A stretch of DNA of 64,000 nt from Pseudomonas sp. 7SR1 (GTDB taxonomy: Bacteria > Pseudomonadota > Gammaproteobacteria > Pseudomonadales > Pseudomonadaceae). This document shows positions 45,722 to 53,926 of this stretch, piece by piece; the first letter of the stretch is position 1, and every line of letters begins with the position of its first letter. The notes under the pieces are model-generated. The model ran no database searches, was not told the origin of the DNA, and saw only the letters and a list, made by a program, of their open reading frames with translations. Position numbers and translations under genes: made by a program. The DNA lies in contig NZ_LT707064.1 in NCBI RefSeq assembly GCF_900156465.1, forward strand, positions 186,001-250,000, given 5' to 3'.

Positions 45722-45750
45722 CGAAAAAGCCCCTTTTGAGGAAGGGGCTA
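45722..45750 (-). terminator. Intrinsic terminator T2 within the P2-type module
   Basis: AGCCCCTT-CCTCAA-AAGGGGCT followed by T5 on the minus strand, about 20 bp before the next gene start. Confidence 0.8.
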
Positions 45751-45780
45751 CTGAGTGATGTCGGGTGTTTGAGGGTTAAG

Positions 45781-45808
45781 AAAACGCCCCGTCGATGCGG
45801 GGCGTTTA
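45781..45808 (-). terminator. Intrinsic terminator T1 after the fibre chaperone
   Basis: AACGCCCCG-CATCGA-CGGGGCGTT followed by TTCTT on the minus strand, overlapping the chaperone stop codon. Confidence 0.78.
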
Positions 45809-46243
45809 TTGGGATTGCTCAGGTAACCAGGACGGTGCTATCGGACGGTGATCGACCAATGGGAACTTGCTCGTCTCTGGCCAGTTACGCAGCAACCGAC
45901 GATAGGCCTGAAGCTCCGAGTACTGCTCGATAGAAAGCGTGGTTTTCAACATTTCTTCCAACTCGTCACGGTGCCGAGCAACCATGCCATCAGTCACAAC
46001 AAGCTGGCCGTCACGCCATACACGCTCAATTGCCGCCAAAACCTCAGGCGATTGCACAGGAGGATCGACCAGTATCGGATAACCATCATCGCCACTTGAG
46101 ATCCGCTTTCCCATTGACTGCCCCTCATGAAGCTCTGCATGCAGCTTCTGGGTTATTTCAACCGCGTCGAGAGGAATCTGCTCAGCGGAGTGGATGGAGT
46201 CATCGTAAAAACCACCCGTTGTCTTACTTGAATAAAGAGTCAT
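45806..46243 (-). CDS. Tail-fibre assembly chaperone of the P2-type tailocin
   Basis: 145 residues. TLYSSKTTGGFYDDSIHSAEQIPLDAVEITQ, QYSELQAYRRLLRNWPETSKFPLVDHRPIAP; same family as PA0621 and as the cassette 3 chaperone at 24753. ATG 46243 chosen; a GTG lies five codons upstream. AT-rich compared with the tail genes, like the adjacent fibre tip. Confidence 0.9.
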   Translation of the reverse strand: MTLYSSKTTGGFYDDSIHSAEQIPLDAVEITQKLHAELHEGQSMGKRISSGDDGYPILVDPPVQSPEVLAAIERVWRDGQLVVTDGMVARHRDELEEMLKTTLSIEQYSELQAYRRLLRNWPETSKFPLVDHRPIAPSWLPEQSQ

Positions 46244-46323
46244 TTTCGAACCACGCACTCAGTAGCACCGATAACCGGGATAGATGAGTCGGTCGTTAAT
46301 AGATTAGACATTCTCTTAGTCCC

Positions 46324-48615
46324 TCAATAACCAATGGCTAATAGAAAGATGGCATCACCACCCGTCGCAAGTTGACTTGCCAAGGACGCTGACACATTAG
46401 GACTTCCAGAAGTGGGATGAGCACCACATGCATACATGCTTGTGCCAGAGGCCGTAGCGTCATTACTTGCGAACACACGAAGAGCTGCGTTAGGAAATGC
46501 TATGGGATAAGTCCATGTGCCAACCCCATTTGTAGTACCGCCAACACCCCATTGGACGATTAAACCGCTTGGGAGCTTTTGGTAGCCATTACCACTGAGA
46601 TTGGAGCCAAACTGACCACTGTGTTTGTTAATTTGAGATCCGCCAACCATTCGCCAAGCCGTGCCGACATTTACAAGCGTCACCGAGTCAAGTGCTTCAA
46701 TAATAAATGACGAAATAGTGGTTCCCCCACCAGGGCCAGGTGCAAGGATATCGGTCCCTGCGCACGCCAGTGTGACGTTTGAAGCGCCTGCAGAAAAATG
46801 GATCATCGCTCCCAGAGGCACATCAGACTTCGGAGGAAGCGTAATAGTCTTATTACTGAGCAACCCGTTCCCTACCAACTGAACGCCACAATGTGCAACG
46901 GTAAGACTGATCGCATCGGTAACGAGGACGACAGCACCAAGGTTACCCATCAAAGCTCTCAACGCCGTCGACTGTGCGTCACGCGTTGATCCATCCTCTG
47001 CATACCAGGCCGTCCCCCCGGCGGTTGACAGGGTAAGGGTATCCCGCGGTCCTAACACAACACTCCCCCCAGCTCCGACTCCAGGGATGCCCGTCATGTA
47101 GTCCGCCCCCTGCAAAGTCAGGGTTACCGCAGCTGTCGATACATTGGTGAACGTAACGACTCCTCCGTTGCCTGCGGTATTCGCCATGGGAAGCGTGACA
47201 GTGAATGGGGTCACAGAGTTCAGCATGTAAGACATGCCAAACGTGTTGGCAGCGGACAAGGTCACGTTCGCGCTCAAGCTGCCAACGGCCGCATGGTTAC
47301 CTGAGTTCTTCCTAACAAACTCAGTCGTAGCCAGCAACTTGCTGCTGTCGAACTGCGCCGCGGTAGCACCAAACACCCTGGAGTATTGCAATTGCGCGGA
47401 TCCAGCAGCCCACCAGGCGCTCGCACCATTACCGGTTAGTTCTAAAGTGGCACCTACTTGTAACTCAATACTCGTAATCTGTCCGGCACCCGAGTTTATG
47501 CTGTCAGTGCCAGCACAAACGACAGTGACAACGCCGCTGCCAATATTGCGGAAATGGATCGCCCCACCATAGGGTAAAGCGTTGACCGGCGGCAGGGTGA
47601 GTGTGAACGACCCGATGGCCGTAACCAACGTGCCAGCGGCAGCCGCCGTCAATGTGGCCGCTGCCGTAACGTTGGTGAAGCCGCGATAGTTACCGGCGGC
47701 ACGCATAACGTATTCCGTCGTCGCGATCGACTTCGTGTTGTCGAATAGCGGCGGCGTATTGGCCGTCGGATTAACGAGCACCGGCGAATTGAGCGGCGCA
47801 AATCCTTGAGTGATGTTCTGAAACGTCAAGGCCGTAGTGCCCAGTACAATCGTACCGTCGGTAATCAACTGCCAGATCGTGTTGGCAAGCGTCGCGCCCT
47901 CCTCCACCGAGACAATCAACCCCGAAGTCACTTCGGCGCTCGCATCGGCATCCTTTGCCCGAACCCAAGCGTCGTTCGCGGCCACGTAAATACCGTTGTC
48001 TTTCGCCAAGGTCTGGGCCTTGACCAAGACCCGATTCCCGGCGATAACCGCAACACCATCGATGGCTTGCGCGCCACTCAAGGCAATGTTGGCCGTTGTC
48101 GCCACCCGCACCGACTGCTTCCTGTCGAGTTTGGCGAGTTCCTCGGCCACATAGCCGGCCACCCAGGCCCGCGTAGCCTTGACGATCGTGTCGTCAATCA
48201 ACAACGTCACCAGCTCAGCATTGCCGGTCTCGAAAATCGACCGAATGTAGAACTCTTTGCCCGAGCCGGACGTCGCCAACACCGGTTTGAACGACTCCGG
48301 GTATTTGACAATCGCATACAGAATCCCGGTATCGGTCCAGATCCCGGCCTCTCGCACATACCAGCCGCCCACTTCAGGCGGGATAGTCACTTCAGCCAGC
48401 AACCAGCTCGGGTTTTTCTCATCCTGGAACAGCGCATTGATCGGCCCGCGCCACACTTCGCGTTTGAGCGCCGTAGCGGTGGCGGCTGGGTTGTAGACCT
48501 CGCCGCCGCCATCACCGACGGAAATCTGCGACAGCTTGATGGGTGTGCCCGCCGCCTTGCAGGCGGTTTCGTAGGCGATCCCCGCATCGGTGAGTAGGGT
48601 GTAGTAGTCGGCCAT
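46324..48615 (-). CDS. Tail fibre of the P2/R-pyocin-type tailocin (gpH type)
   Basis: 763 residues. N-terminal baseplate-attachment domain (DYYTLLTDAGIAYETACKAAGTPIKLSQISVGDGGGE, GWYVREAGIWTDTGILYAIVKYPESFKP) common to P2 gpH and R-pyocin PA0620. The shaft has recurring beta-modules with FDNTKSIATTEYV / FDSSKLLATTEFV. The distal tip (IVQWGVGGTTNG, FPNAALRVFAS, ending LLAIGY) sets target range. The gene becomes AT-richer toward the 3' end, a sign that the tip was exchanged. Confidence 0.93.
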   Translation of the reverse strand: MADYYTLLTDAGIAYETACKAAGTPIKLSQISVGDGGGEVYNPAATATALKREVWRGPINALFQDEKNPSWLLAEVTIPPEVGGWYVREAGIWTDTGILYAIVKYPESFKPVLATSGSGKEFYIRSIFETGNAELVTLLIDDTIVKATRAWVAGYVAEELAKLDRKQSVRVATTANIALSGAQAIDGVAVIAGNRVLVKAQTLAKDNGIYVAANDAWVRAKDADASAEVTSGLIVSVEEGATLANTIWQLITDGTIVLGTTALTFQNITQGFAPLNSPVLVNPTANTPPLFDNTKSIATTEYVMRAAGNYRGFTNVTAAATLTAAAAGTLVTAIGSFTLTLPPVNALPYGGAIHFRNIGSGVVTVVCAGTDSINSGAGQITSIELQVGATLELTGNGASAWWAAGSAQLQYSRVFGATAAQFDSSKLLATTEFVRKNSGNHAAVGSLSANVTLSAANTFGMSYMLNSVTPFTVTLPMANTAGNGGVVTFTNVSTAAVTLTLQGADYMTGIPGVGAGGSVVLGPRDTLTLSTAGGTAWYAEDGSTRDAQSTALRALMGNLGAVVLVTDAISLTVAHCGVQLVGNGLLSNKTITLPPKSDVPLGAMIHFSAGASNVTLACAGTDILAPGPGGGTTISSFIIEALDSVTLVNVGTAWRMVGGSQINKHSGQFGSNLSGNGYQKLPSGLIVQWGVGGTTNGVGTWTYPIAFPNAALRVFASNDATASGTSMYACGAHPTSGSPNVSASLASQLATGGDAIFLLAIGY

Positions 48616-49251
48616 TTAGGACCCCTGTGGATAAATAGTGGAGGTTTCGACGCTGTAGAGCCCGGCGGCCATGAAAGCCTGGCCCGAGGCTTCCAGTCCT
48701 TCGATGACGATCGGATAAACCGTGGTCAGTTCGCCGCACAGCGTGGCGGCGCCGATGACGTGACGGCCGAATGCACTCAAGCCGACAGACACCTTCAAGG
48801 TGTCGCGTTCGCTTTTGGCATCCGCCAGGCGACGGTCGAGACGGGTGTCGATTTCTTCGCTGTAGGGCTGCTCGGTAAATGCCCTGACGGAAAAACTGTA
48901 GGGCGGGCCAGGGGGTGTTTGCTCATACCAGGCGCGCACTTCAGGCATCAGTTGCAAACCCTTGGCAGCATTTTCCAGCGCCTTTCGCGTCCCGGCCTGC
49001 CGGGCGGTGGGCCAGGCGAGTTCAACGGTCAGGCGCTTTTCAGCTTCGGGAGCCGTGGAGCTCCACTCGTTGACCCCACGATCCGCCGCGAGATACGGCA
49101 GGAACGCCAACGGCGTGGCGGCCGGGTTCATCAGCTCGGGAAACGGCGGATCGATGCGTTCGAGCAGCCGAGCGAACCCCAGGTCCAGTGCCCTTTCCAA
49201 GGGTGAACTGTTGGCCGGCAACAGACTCGGGCGAGGTGTGTCGTCACTCAT
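48616..49251 (-). CDS. P2 gpI-like baseplate protein
   Basis: 211 residues. LLPANSSPLERALDLGFARLLERIDPPFPELMNPAATPLAFLPYLAADRGVNEW is the gpI signature; it connects gpJ and the fibre. ATG overlaps the gpJ stop. Corresponds to PA0619. Confidence 0.93.
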   Translation of the reverse strand: MSDDTPRPSLLPANSSPLERALDLGFARLLERIDPPFPELMNPAATPLAFLPYLAADRGVNEWSSTAPEAEKRLTVELAWPTARQAGTRKALENAAKGLQLMPEVRAWYEQTPPGPPYSFSVRAFTEQPYSEEIDTRLDRRLADAKSERDTLKVSVGLSAFGRHVIGAATLCGELTTVYPIVIEGLEASGQAFMAAGLYSVETSTIYPQGS

Positions 49252-50243
49252 AGCGTTTGCACCTCGACCTCGACGCCCGTGCAATACGGTGCCTGGAAAG
49301 CCGTGGTCACGATCGGCTCCAGCGGTTCGAGAATCTCGAGCTGGACCGCGCCGGCGCTGTGCAGCGTGTAGTCGATCCAGCTCGGGTCCACCCGACCTTC
49401 CAGTCGATGACACGCCTCGGCGTAGTCCCGCAATTGCCGTTCTGCGGCAACCTGGGTCAAGCCTGAATCCGGGCCGGCATTGATCTTCGCCACGACGCGG
49501 ATCTTGTAAGGCTTGATCTGCGCGGCCTGCACGATGACCAGATCGGTTTCCGGTCGTACGTCAGGCCGGGCGAAGTGCCGGCGAACACCGTCCAGCAGCG
49601 CTTCGGACGGCGTGCCATCACCCTCCCGGGACAACACCGTCACGGTGACTTCACCCGGGGCTGTCCGGCGTCCGTTGCCGTCCTTGACCTGCGCGGCGAG
49701 ACCGTCCGGATCGAATGTGTAGGTCACGTTCACGACACCGCCAGCCGCACTGTCCACCTTCACCACTGGCCGTTCACCCAAGGTAAAAATCTCCCGCCGA
49801 TACTGCATGCGCGAGCCGGCCGCTGGCGCATGGGGCGCCAGGTAGTAGCGCAACCGCGCATCGTCATCGCTCTCGTAGACCGGGGGGATGGGCGGGAACG
49901 CTGCCGGGTCGCCTGGGTCAAGCAACTGACGCTCAAGGCCCATGTCCGCGAGACGAGCGTCGAGGTTGGTGCCCGTGGCCCACCACGCCAACATCTGCTT
50001 GATGCGGGCGTTGTACTTGCGTTCGTGGGTTTGCAGCCGTACGCAGAACGCCTCAAGCGCCAGGGTCAGCAGTTCGCTTTCGTTTTCAAGACTGTCCACC
50101 AGCTTCGCCGCGCTGGTGGGAGAGCGTGCGGCAACGTACTCCACCACGAAGGTCTTGAATTCTGCTAGCAGATCCTCGAACGCTTCGACGGTCACGATGG
50201 CAGGTTCGGCCAACTGATTCTGGCCGGGGATCAACATGCTCAT
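49248..50243 (-). CDS. P2 gpJ-like baseplate wedge protein
   Basis: 331 residues. YNARIKQMLAWWATGTNLDARLADMGLERQLLDPGDPAAFPPIPPVYESDDDARLRYYLAPHAPAAGS and the C-terminal DYAEACHRLEGRVDPSWIDYTLHSAGAVQLEILEP are family hallmarks (PA0618). An internal ATG lies two codons in. Confidence 0.94.
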   Translation of the reverse strand: MSMLIPGQNQLAEPAIVTVEAFEDLLAEFKTFVVEYVAARSPTSAAKLVDSLENESELLTLALEAFCVRLQTHERKYNARIKQMLAWWATGTNLDARLADMGLERQLLDPGDPAAFPPIPPVYESDDDARLRYYLAPHAPAAGSRMQYRREIFTLGERPVVKVDSAAGGVVNVTYTFDPDGLAAQVKDGNGRRTAPGEVTVTVLSREGDGTPSEALLDGVRRHFARPDVRPETDLVIVQAAQIKPYKIRVVAKINAGPDSGLTQVAAERQLRDYAEACHRLEGRVDPSWIDYTLHSAGAVQLEILEPLEPIVTTAFQAPYCTGVEVEVQTL

Positions 50244-50572
50244 GTCACCACCTCGAAAGTCTGTTTGCGGTTTTTCCAGATGCCGGCGAAGCGCAGCAGC
50301 AGCCCGGCACCATGCCGGCTGGCCACGATGACTTGCGGTTCGAAGTCACCGATGCCGTTGTGCGGGTTGTAGAACGCCTGGGCCGCGTGGCTCTGGGCCA
50401 GGATCAGCAGATCGTCGCCGAGGTTCTGTCCCAGCAGTTGCGTCAGTGCGCAGCCGTACAAGGGGCGTTTCTGACGCGTGCCCAGAGGCGTGGTCAACGC
50501 CCGGGTGGCGCGCTGCACGAACTGCAGCCAGTCGTCCACCGTCACGCCGGTGTTTCTATCGATTCCGATCAT
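50240..50572 (-). CDS. P2 gpW-like baseplate protein (GPW/gp25)
   Basis: 110 residues. MIGIDRNTGVTVDDWLQFVQRATRALTTPLGTRQKRPLYGCAL is typical of gp25-like proteins that nucleate the sheath at the baseplate (PA0617). Confidence 0.95.
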   Translation of the reverse strand: MIGIDRNTGVTVDDWLQFVQRATRALTTPLGTRQKRPLYGCALTQLLGQNLGDDLLILAQSHAAQAFYNPHNGIGDFEPQVIVASRHGAGLLLRFAGIWKNRKQTFEVVT

Positions 50573-50582
50573 GGGAAGCTCT

Positions 50583-51194
50583 TTATGCGGTACTGATGAC
50601 GCGTCCCTGGTGATCCACCAACGGGCCGCTCAGGTGCACACCGGAGGCGTCGAGCCGAATGCCGACGGCGCCCAGTTGCAGTTCTATCGTCTCTGGGCTC
50701 ATCGCCAGCCGCGCCGGACCGATGCTCAGTTCCAGGGATTCACGGGAACCGGCGAATGCGGTGGGGCCGTTGTTCCAGTGCAGGACATGGCTGGTATGGT
50801 CGTAGCCGCTCTCCGTGCCGTCCTGATAGAGCCGACGCGTCAGCGAGGCCTGTGTCGAGACGGGCGGAAACTGACCGCCATTGAGACCGAACAACGCCAC
50901 CGACTGACCGCCGCCATCGCCACCACCGTGGTTCAATAGCAGGCACTGCTCGCCAATCGAGGGGATCCGCGATTCGCTCTGGGCACCGGCACTCGGGTTG
51001 AAGAACCGGATCGCCGGGGTCAACAGATCCCCATGGCTGACCCGACACGTGTTGCTGGCCGCATCCACTTCCTGACAGACACCGATGCGGCAGAAGCTGT
51101 CGGCGCGTCGATGCAGGTCTTCCAGCTCGGCTTCCACCTCGGCCAGGCGCTCGATGATCGGCCCCAGGTGCAGGCGTACAAGTCCATCGAACAT
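50583..51194 (-). CDS. P2 gpV-like baseplate spike protein
   Basis: 203 residues. Trimeric puncturing spike. DSFCRIGVCQEVDAASNTCRVSHGDLLTPAIRFFNPSAGAQSESRIPSIGEQCLLLNHGG is the OB-fold; the C-terminal beta-helix repeats (LELSIGPARLAMSPETIELQLGAVGIRLDASGVHLSG) follow. Corresponds to PA0616. Confidence 0.94.
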   Translation of the reverse strand: MFDGLVRLHLGPIIERLAEVEAELEDLHRRADSFCRIGVCQEVDAASNTCRVSHGDLLTPAIRFFNPSAGAQSESRIPSIGEQCLLLNHGGGDGGGQSVALFGLNGGQFPPVSTQASLTRRLYQDGTESGYDHTSHVLHWNNGPTAFAGSRESLELSIGPARLAMSPETIELQLGAVGIRLDASGVHLSGPLVDHQGRVISTA

Positions 51195-51197
51195 GGT

Positions 51198-51710
51198 TCA
51201 GGCCTCAAGTGAGGTGTATTGATCCGGGTCGTCGATGTTCGACACTTCCCAGGTACGGGCAAATTTCGGGATACCCGAGGGGTCGTCCAGCAGCGTCGGA
51301 CCCAGGTACAGGGTTTGAGTGAATGAAAGGGTCCAGGCGGTATAGGACCGGGTCCCGCCGCTAAAGACGGACGCGATACCCTCGACATCCGCTGGCCGAC
51401 TGCATTGCTCGGCCGACAGACCCCAGCGGTTGTCGACGATCAGGCGTTTCAACTCACTGGCCAGATCGCAGGCCGCCAACCCCGCGCCCGGCGACACGAC
51501 TTGCATGGACAGCGTCAGGACATGGGCAATGCGTGCGTCGTTGGCACGGTTGCCTGACGCATCGCGCTCGATGGCGATCAAGACCCAAGGCTGATCGCCG
51601 GTGTCGTCGAAGTCCTGGAGGCTCCCGACCTTCAGGCCGGGAAACGTGGTACGCAGCGTCTCGGCAATGGCGGAAAACAACTGCGATGGTTTTTCAATGA
51701 GAACGGGCAT
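51198..51710 (-). CDS. Tailocin protein of unknown function (PA0615 position)
   Basis: 170 residues: FSAIAETLRTTFPGLKVGSLQDFD, DQPWVLIAIERD, HVLTLSMQVVSPGAGLAACDLASELKRLIVDNRWGL, AWTLSFTQTLYLGP. The pattern recalls small tail-completion proteins; in R-pyocin clusters PA0615 lies at the same place between holin and gpV. Named by position only. Confidence 0.75.
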   Translation of the reverse strand: MPVLIEKPSQLFSAIAETLRTTFPGLKVGSLQDFDDTGDQPWVLIAIERDASGNRANDARIAHVLTLSMQVVSPGAGLAACDLASELKRLIVDNRWGLSAEQCSRPADVEGIASVFSGGTRSYTAWTLSFTQTLYLGPTLLDDPSGIPKFARTWEVSNIDDPDQYTSLEA

Positions 51711-51746
51711 TGGATGGCCTCTTTGCTGTGGGCTGGGGCACCGGGC

Positions 51747-52097
51747 TCACTGTTGGTCGGAACGGGAATCCGGCGGTGGCATTTCGCAGATACCAATCCG
51801 CTTGGCGACCCAGCGCTCGTACAGCCCGATGGCCACGTCGGCGCCAGCCATGGCGGTCAGGCAACCCAGGGCGCAAGCACTCCAGATCGACATGCCGAGG
51901 GCATACAGCAGCATGATTGCCGAGACACCGCAGATCACGCAGGCACCGGAGCGCAAGGCCAGGCGCCGTAACAGGGACCAACCGCGCGCCCCTTCCTTGT
52001 CGGCACGCCACATCTCGCCGGACACCCCGCCCACCAGGGCGAGCACGATGACCAGCCAGATCGGCATGTCCAGCAACGCTTGTTGCTCGTTTGTCAT
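51747..52097 (-). CDS. Holin (R-pyocin PA0614-like)
   Basis: 116 residues. Hydrophobic segments MPIWLVIVLALVGGVSG, GACVICGVSAIMLLYALGM and WSACALGCLTAMAGADVAIGLY separated by short basic loops; preceded by MTNEQQALL. Permits endolysin passage across the inner membrane at release. First tail-operon gene shared with R-pyocin clusters; endolysin and spanins are 27 kb downstream. Confidence 0.85.
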   Translation of the reverse strand: MTNEQQALLDMPIWLVIVLALVGGVSGEMWRADKEGARGWSLLRRLALRSGACVICGVSAIMLLYALGMSIWSACALGCLTAMAGADVAIGLYERWVAKRIGICEMPPPDSRSDQQ

Positions 52098-52226
52098 GTC
52101 TCGTTTCCTGGGGTGATTAAGATTGGGCGGGTAAGTTGTTTGAAGTTGAAAGAGATTGGGTCGTTGCAACCCATTGAGTCACTGGAAGCAGCGTTCAAAC
52201 GTTGGCCAGGTCACTGAAGATTGAAA

Positions 52227-52655
52227 TCACTTTGGCGCAGCGCAGGTCGCGCCTTTGTAAGTCATGGTGTAGGTGTAGTGCCTGTCCCAGGGCAGTGGCA
52301 GCGCACTGGGTGCGGCCCATTCCGCGTAGTTACCCGACATCGAACCAGCGACAGCTAACTTACCCATGGCAATGGTCGCGAGATTGTTAGCGCTCCCTGC
52401 ACCCGGCATTGGCACACTCCCGTTCCATTGGAGATCGTCCCCGTTCTGGAACCATGCGCCCTTCCAGCCGGCCTGGGAACTCGAGTACCAGGTATTGTCT
52501 GTTTTGAAACAGATCGTCTGGTTGGCATAAAAACCACCGCCCGGAACATGGTAGGAAGCGAATTGCCAGGAACCGACAGGTGAGAGTTCGGCAAACGCGT
52601 GGAGGGTCTGGCTCGACAGGACGGCTGCGAGCAGCATGCTGAGCAATTTTTTCAC
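52227..52655 (-). CDS. Small secreted protein of unknown function, in the tailocin operon
   Basis: 142 residues. GTG start at 52655 with GGGAAG seven bases upstream gives an ideal Sec signal peptide (VKKLLSMLLAAVLSSQTLHAFA). Mature part: SPVGSWQFASYHVPGGGFYANQTICFKTDNTWYSSSQAGWKGAWFQNGDDLQWNG, a beta-rich lipocalin-like or lectin-like pattern, with two Cys. An upstream ATG would destroy the signal peptide. Not recognised. Confidence 0.7.
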   Translation of the reverse strand: MKKLLSMLLAAVLSSQTLHAFAELSPVGSWQFASYHVPGGGFYANQTICFKTDNTWYSSSQAGWKGAWFQNGDDLQWNGSVPMPGAGSANNLATIAMGKLAVAGSMSGNYAEWAAPSALPLPWDRHYTYTMTYKGATCAAPK

Positions 52656-52740
52656 TGGTTTTCTTCCCTTAGATAAATGGTTTTTTGAGGCGCGTTGATA
52701 CAACTCTTTTAACTGGATGCCTCCGGAGCCCCTATTGCGT

Positions 52741-53385
52741 CTACCGAGTAATCAGCATGTCCACACTGGTCGCGTCGCAAGAGTTGTTCGCCTTCCTGTC
52801 GATGACCAGATAAAGCAAAGACGTCGGCATGACTGCGACGTTGTTCAACATGAACGTAGTGCTACCGCCGTTTGCCAGGCTCCCCGACTGGAGCACTGTG
52901 TCGCCCAGGTTGAGCGACCAGCCAATACCATCCCCACAGGCGTTATGCAGGTCGTTGACCCGACCCAACACGTTGATGTTGCCGGTGACAGGACTGGCCC
53001 AGCGGAAGATGCTCTGGCTGTTGGTGCCGGGATGTGTGGCTACGTCGCCCCGCTTGAATACGAAACTGGTACCTGAACCCGTGAAGGTGAAATTTGCGTT
53101 GGGAATGGAAATCCAGGCTCCCGTAGCATCGTCCCGCCAGCAGGTGGTTGGCTGGCCATTGCATGTCCCCCCCTGGAACGTAGGAAAGAGCGTGTAGTTG
53201 GCCGAGACATTCACCCCCGATTTGTTTTGCATGAACGACCACGGCGAACCGGCCGGTGCAGCTTCGGTCATCAGGTACATGTCCCGGGCCAGGTTCCACG
53301 ACATGGCCGTATCAGCCCAAGTGTTCAGGGATACGGAGGACGACAGAAACGCAGTCGCCAGTAGGATTTTTTTGAGCAATTTCAC
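52741..53385 (-). CDS. Secreted beta-rich protein of unknown function, in the tailocin operon
   Basis: 214 residues from GTG 53385 behind GAGGT. Signal peptide KLLKKILLATAFLSSSVSLNTWA. Mature part has four Cys (GTCNGQPTTCW, NACGDG, NNSCDAT), giving two likely disulfides, and an alternating beta pattern ending TTFMLNNVAVMPTSLLYLVIDRKANNSCDATSVDMLITR that recalls galactose-binding jelly-rolls. Follows com by 20 bp. Function unknown; a carbohydrate-binding role is a guess. Confidence 0.7.
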   Translation of the reverse strand: MKLLKKILLATAFLSSSVSLNTWADTAMSWNLARDMYLMTEAAPAGSPWSFMQNKSGVNVSANYTLFPTFQGGTCNGQPTTCWRDDATGAWISIPNANFTFTGSGTSFVFKRGDVATHPGTNSQSIFRWASPVTGNINVLGRVNDLHNACGDGIGWSLNLGDTVLQSGSLANGGSTTFMLNNVAVMPTSLLYLVIDRKANNSCDATSVDMLITR

Positions 53386-53405
53386 TTTTCTTACCTCGCT
53401 GAATG

Positions 53406-53588
53406 TCATTGAGCACGGAGTGCAGGGTCTATTCCGCACGCTGTTCGCTCACCGGCGTTCACTCGAGGCTCAACGGCCTTCACATGATTCAACGTCCCAC
53501 ACCGAGAACATTTGATCTGGAGTTCGGTGTTCTCGCCCACGCGGGCCAGAAGTCGTTTGCAGTGACCGCATCTGAAATCCTTCAGCAT
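53406..53588 (-). CDS. com: Com-like zinc-finger regulator
   Basis: 60 residues. MLKDFRCGHCKRLLARVGEN, then LQIKCSRCGTLNHVKA: two CxxC pairs (Cys 7/10 and 27/30) as in phage Mu Com, an RNA-binding translational activator of mom. No mom-like gene is present. ATG follows GGAGGG. A small hairpin GCACC-GTAA-GGTGC lies 38 bp upstream of it. Confidence 0.88.
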   Translation of the reverse strand: MLKDFRCGHCKRLLARVGENTELQIKCSRCGTLNHVKAVEPRVNAGERTACGIDPALRAQ

Positions 53589-53890
53589 CGGAAGCCCTCC
53601 ATTGGCGGTGGTGATGTGTTTGAACGCACCTTACGGTGCAGGCATTCCAAAAAGCCCGGTTGCCCCAGGCTTTTCAGTAATGCGCTTGATCTTTCGGCGC
53701 GACTGGCGCGGTACGGATCCATTCAAATTGTTCCTCCGGCCGCGGTCCCTGCCCGCCGGATAACTGCTTCTGGTGCTTTACGCTGCACACCTGGGCCAGT
53801 TGCCAACCCTCTGAACCGTTGAGGCCGGTTCATCGCTGCCTGTGGGTGAAACTAAAGAGCGGTTGTTGCCAGCCACTTTGTCGAGCGGCT
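53589..53890 (-). other. Tailocin operon leader (about 300 nt) with terminator-like hairpin and a short open frame
   Basis: Between the promoter at 53898-53926 and com. It holds an open frame from 53829 to 53674 with no ATG (GTG 53790 possible; peptide WQLAQVCSVKHQKQL then EEQFEWIRTAPVAPKDQAHY), directly followed by a hairpin AGCCTGG-GGCAA-CCGGGCT-T5 (53649-53674), then the GCACC-GTAA-GGTGC hairpin (53626-53639). ATG 53833 leads into another frame, so the short gene may be decayed or frameshifted. Confidence 0.5.
53649..53674 (-). terminator. Terminator-like hairpin in the tailocin leader
   Basis: Seven-pair stem AGCCTGG/CCGGGCT (one T.G) with loop GGCAA and T5 on the minus strand, 60 bp upstream of com. 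Confidence 0.6.
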
Positions 53891-53897
53891 TGGACAC

Positions 53898-53926
53898 AGA
53901 ATATGCATGTATGCATATCCAGTCAA
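53898..53926 (-). promoter_or_regulatory. Tailocin operon promoter
   Basis: On the minus strand TTGACT (53926-53921), 17 bp spacer, TATTCT (53903-53898). The spacer and both hexamer edges are overlapped by palindromic operators. It points toward com and the tail genes. No other promoter this good is visible upstream of com. Confidence 0.75.

Noticed and set aside
46324..48615. CRISPR-like repetition in the fibre genes
   Set aside because: The recurring segments are protein-level beta modules (ATTE-F/Y-V motif) with diverged DNA; there are no short direct repeats with regular spacers.
53406..53822. + strand open frame of 139 codons opposite com
   Set aside because: Antisense to com and to the leader; no ribosome-binding site or recognisable domain.
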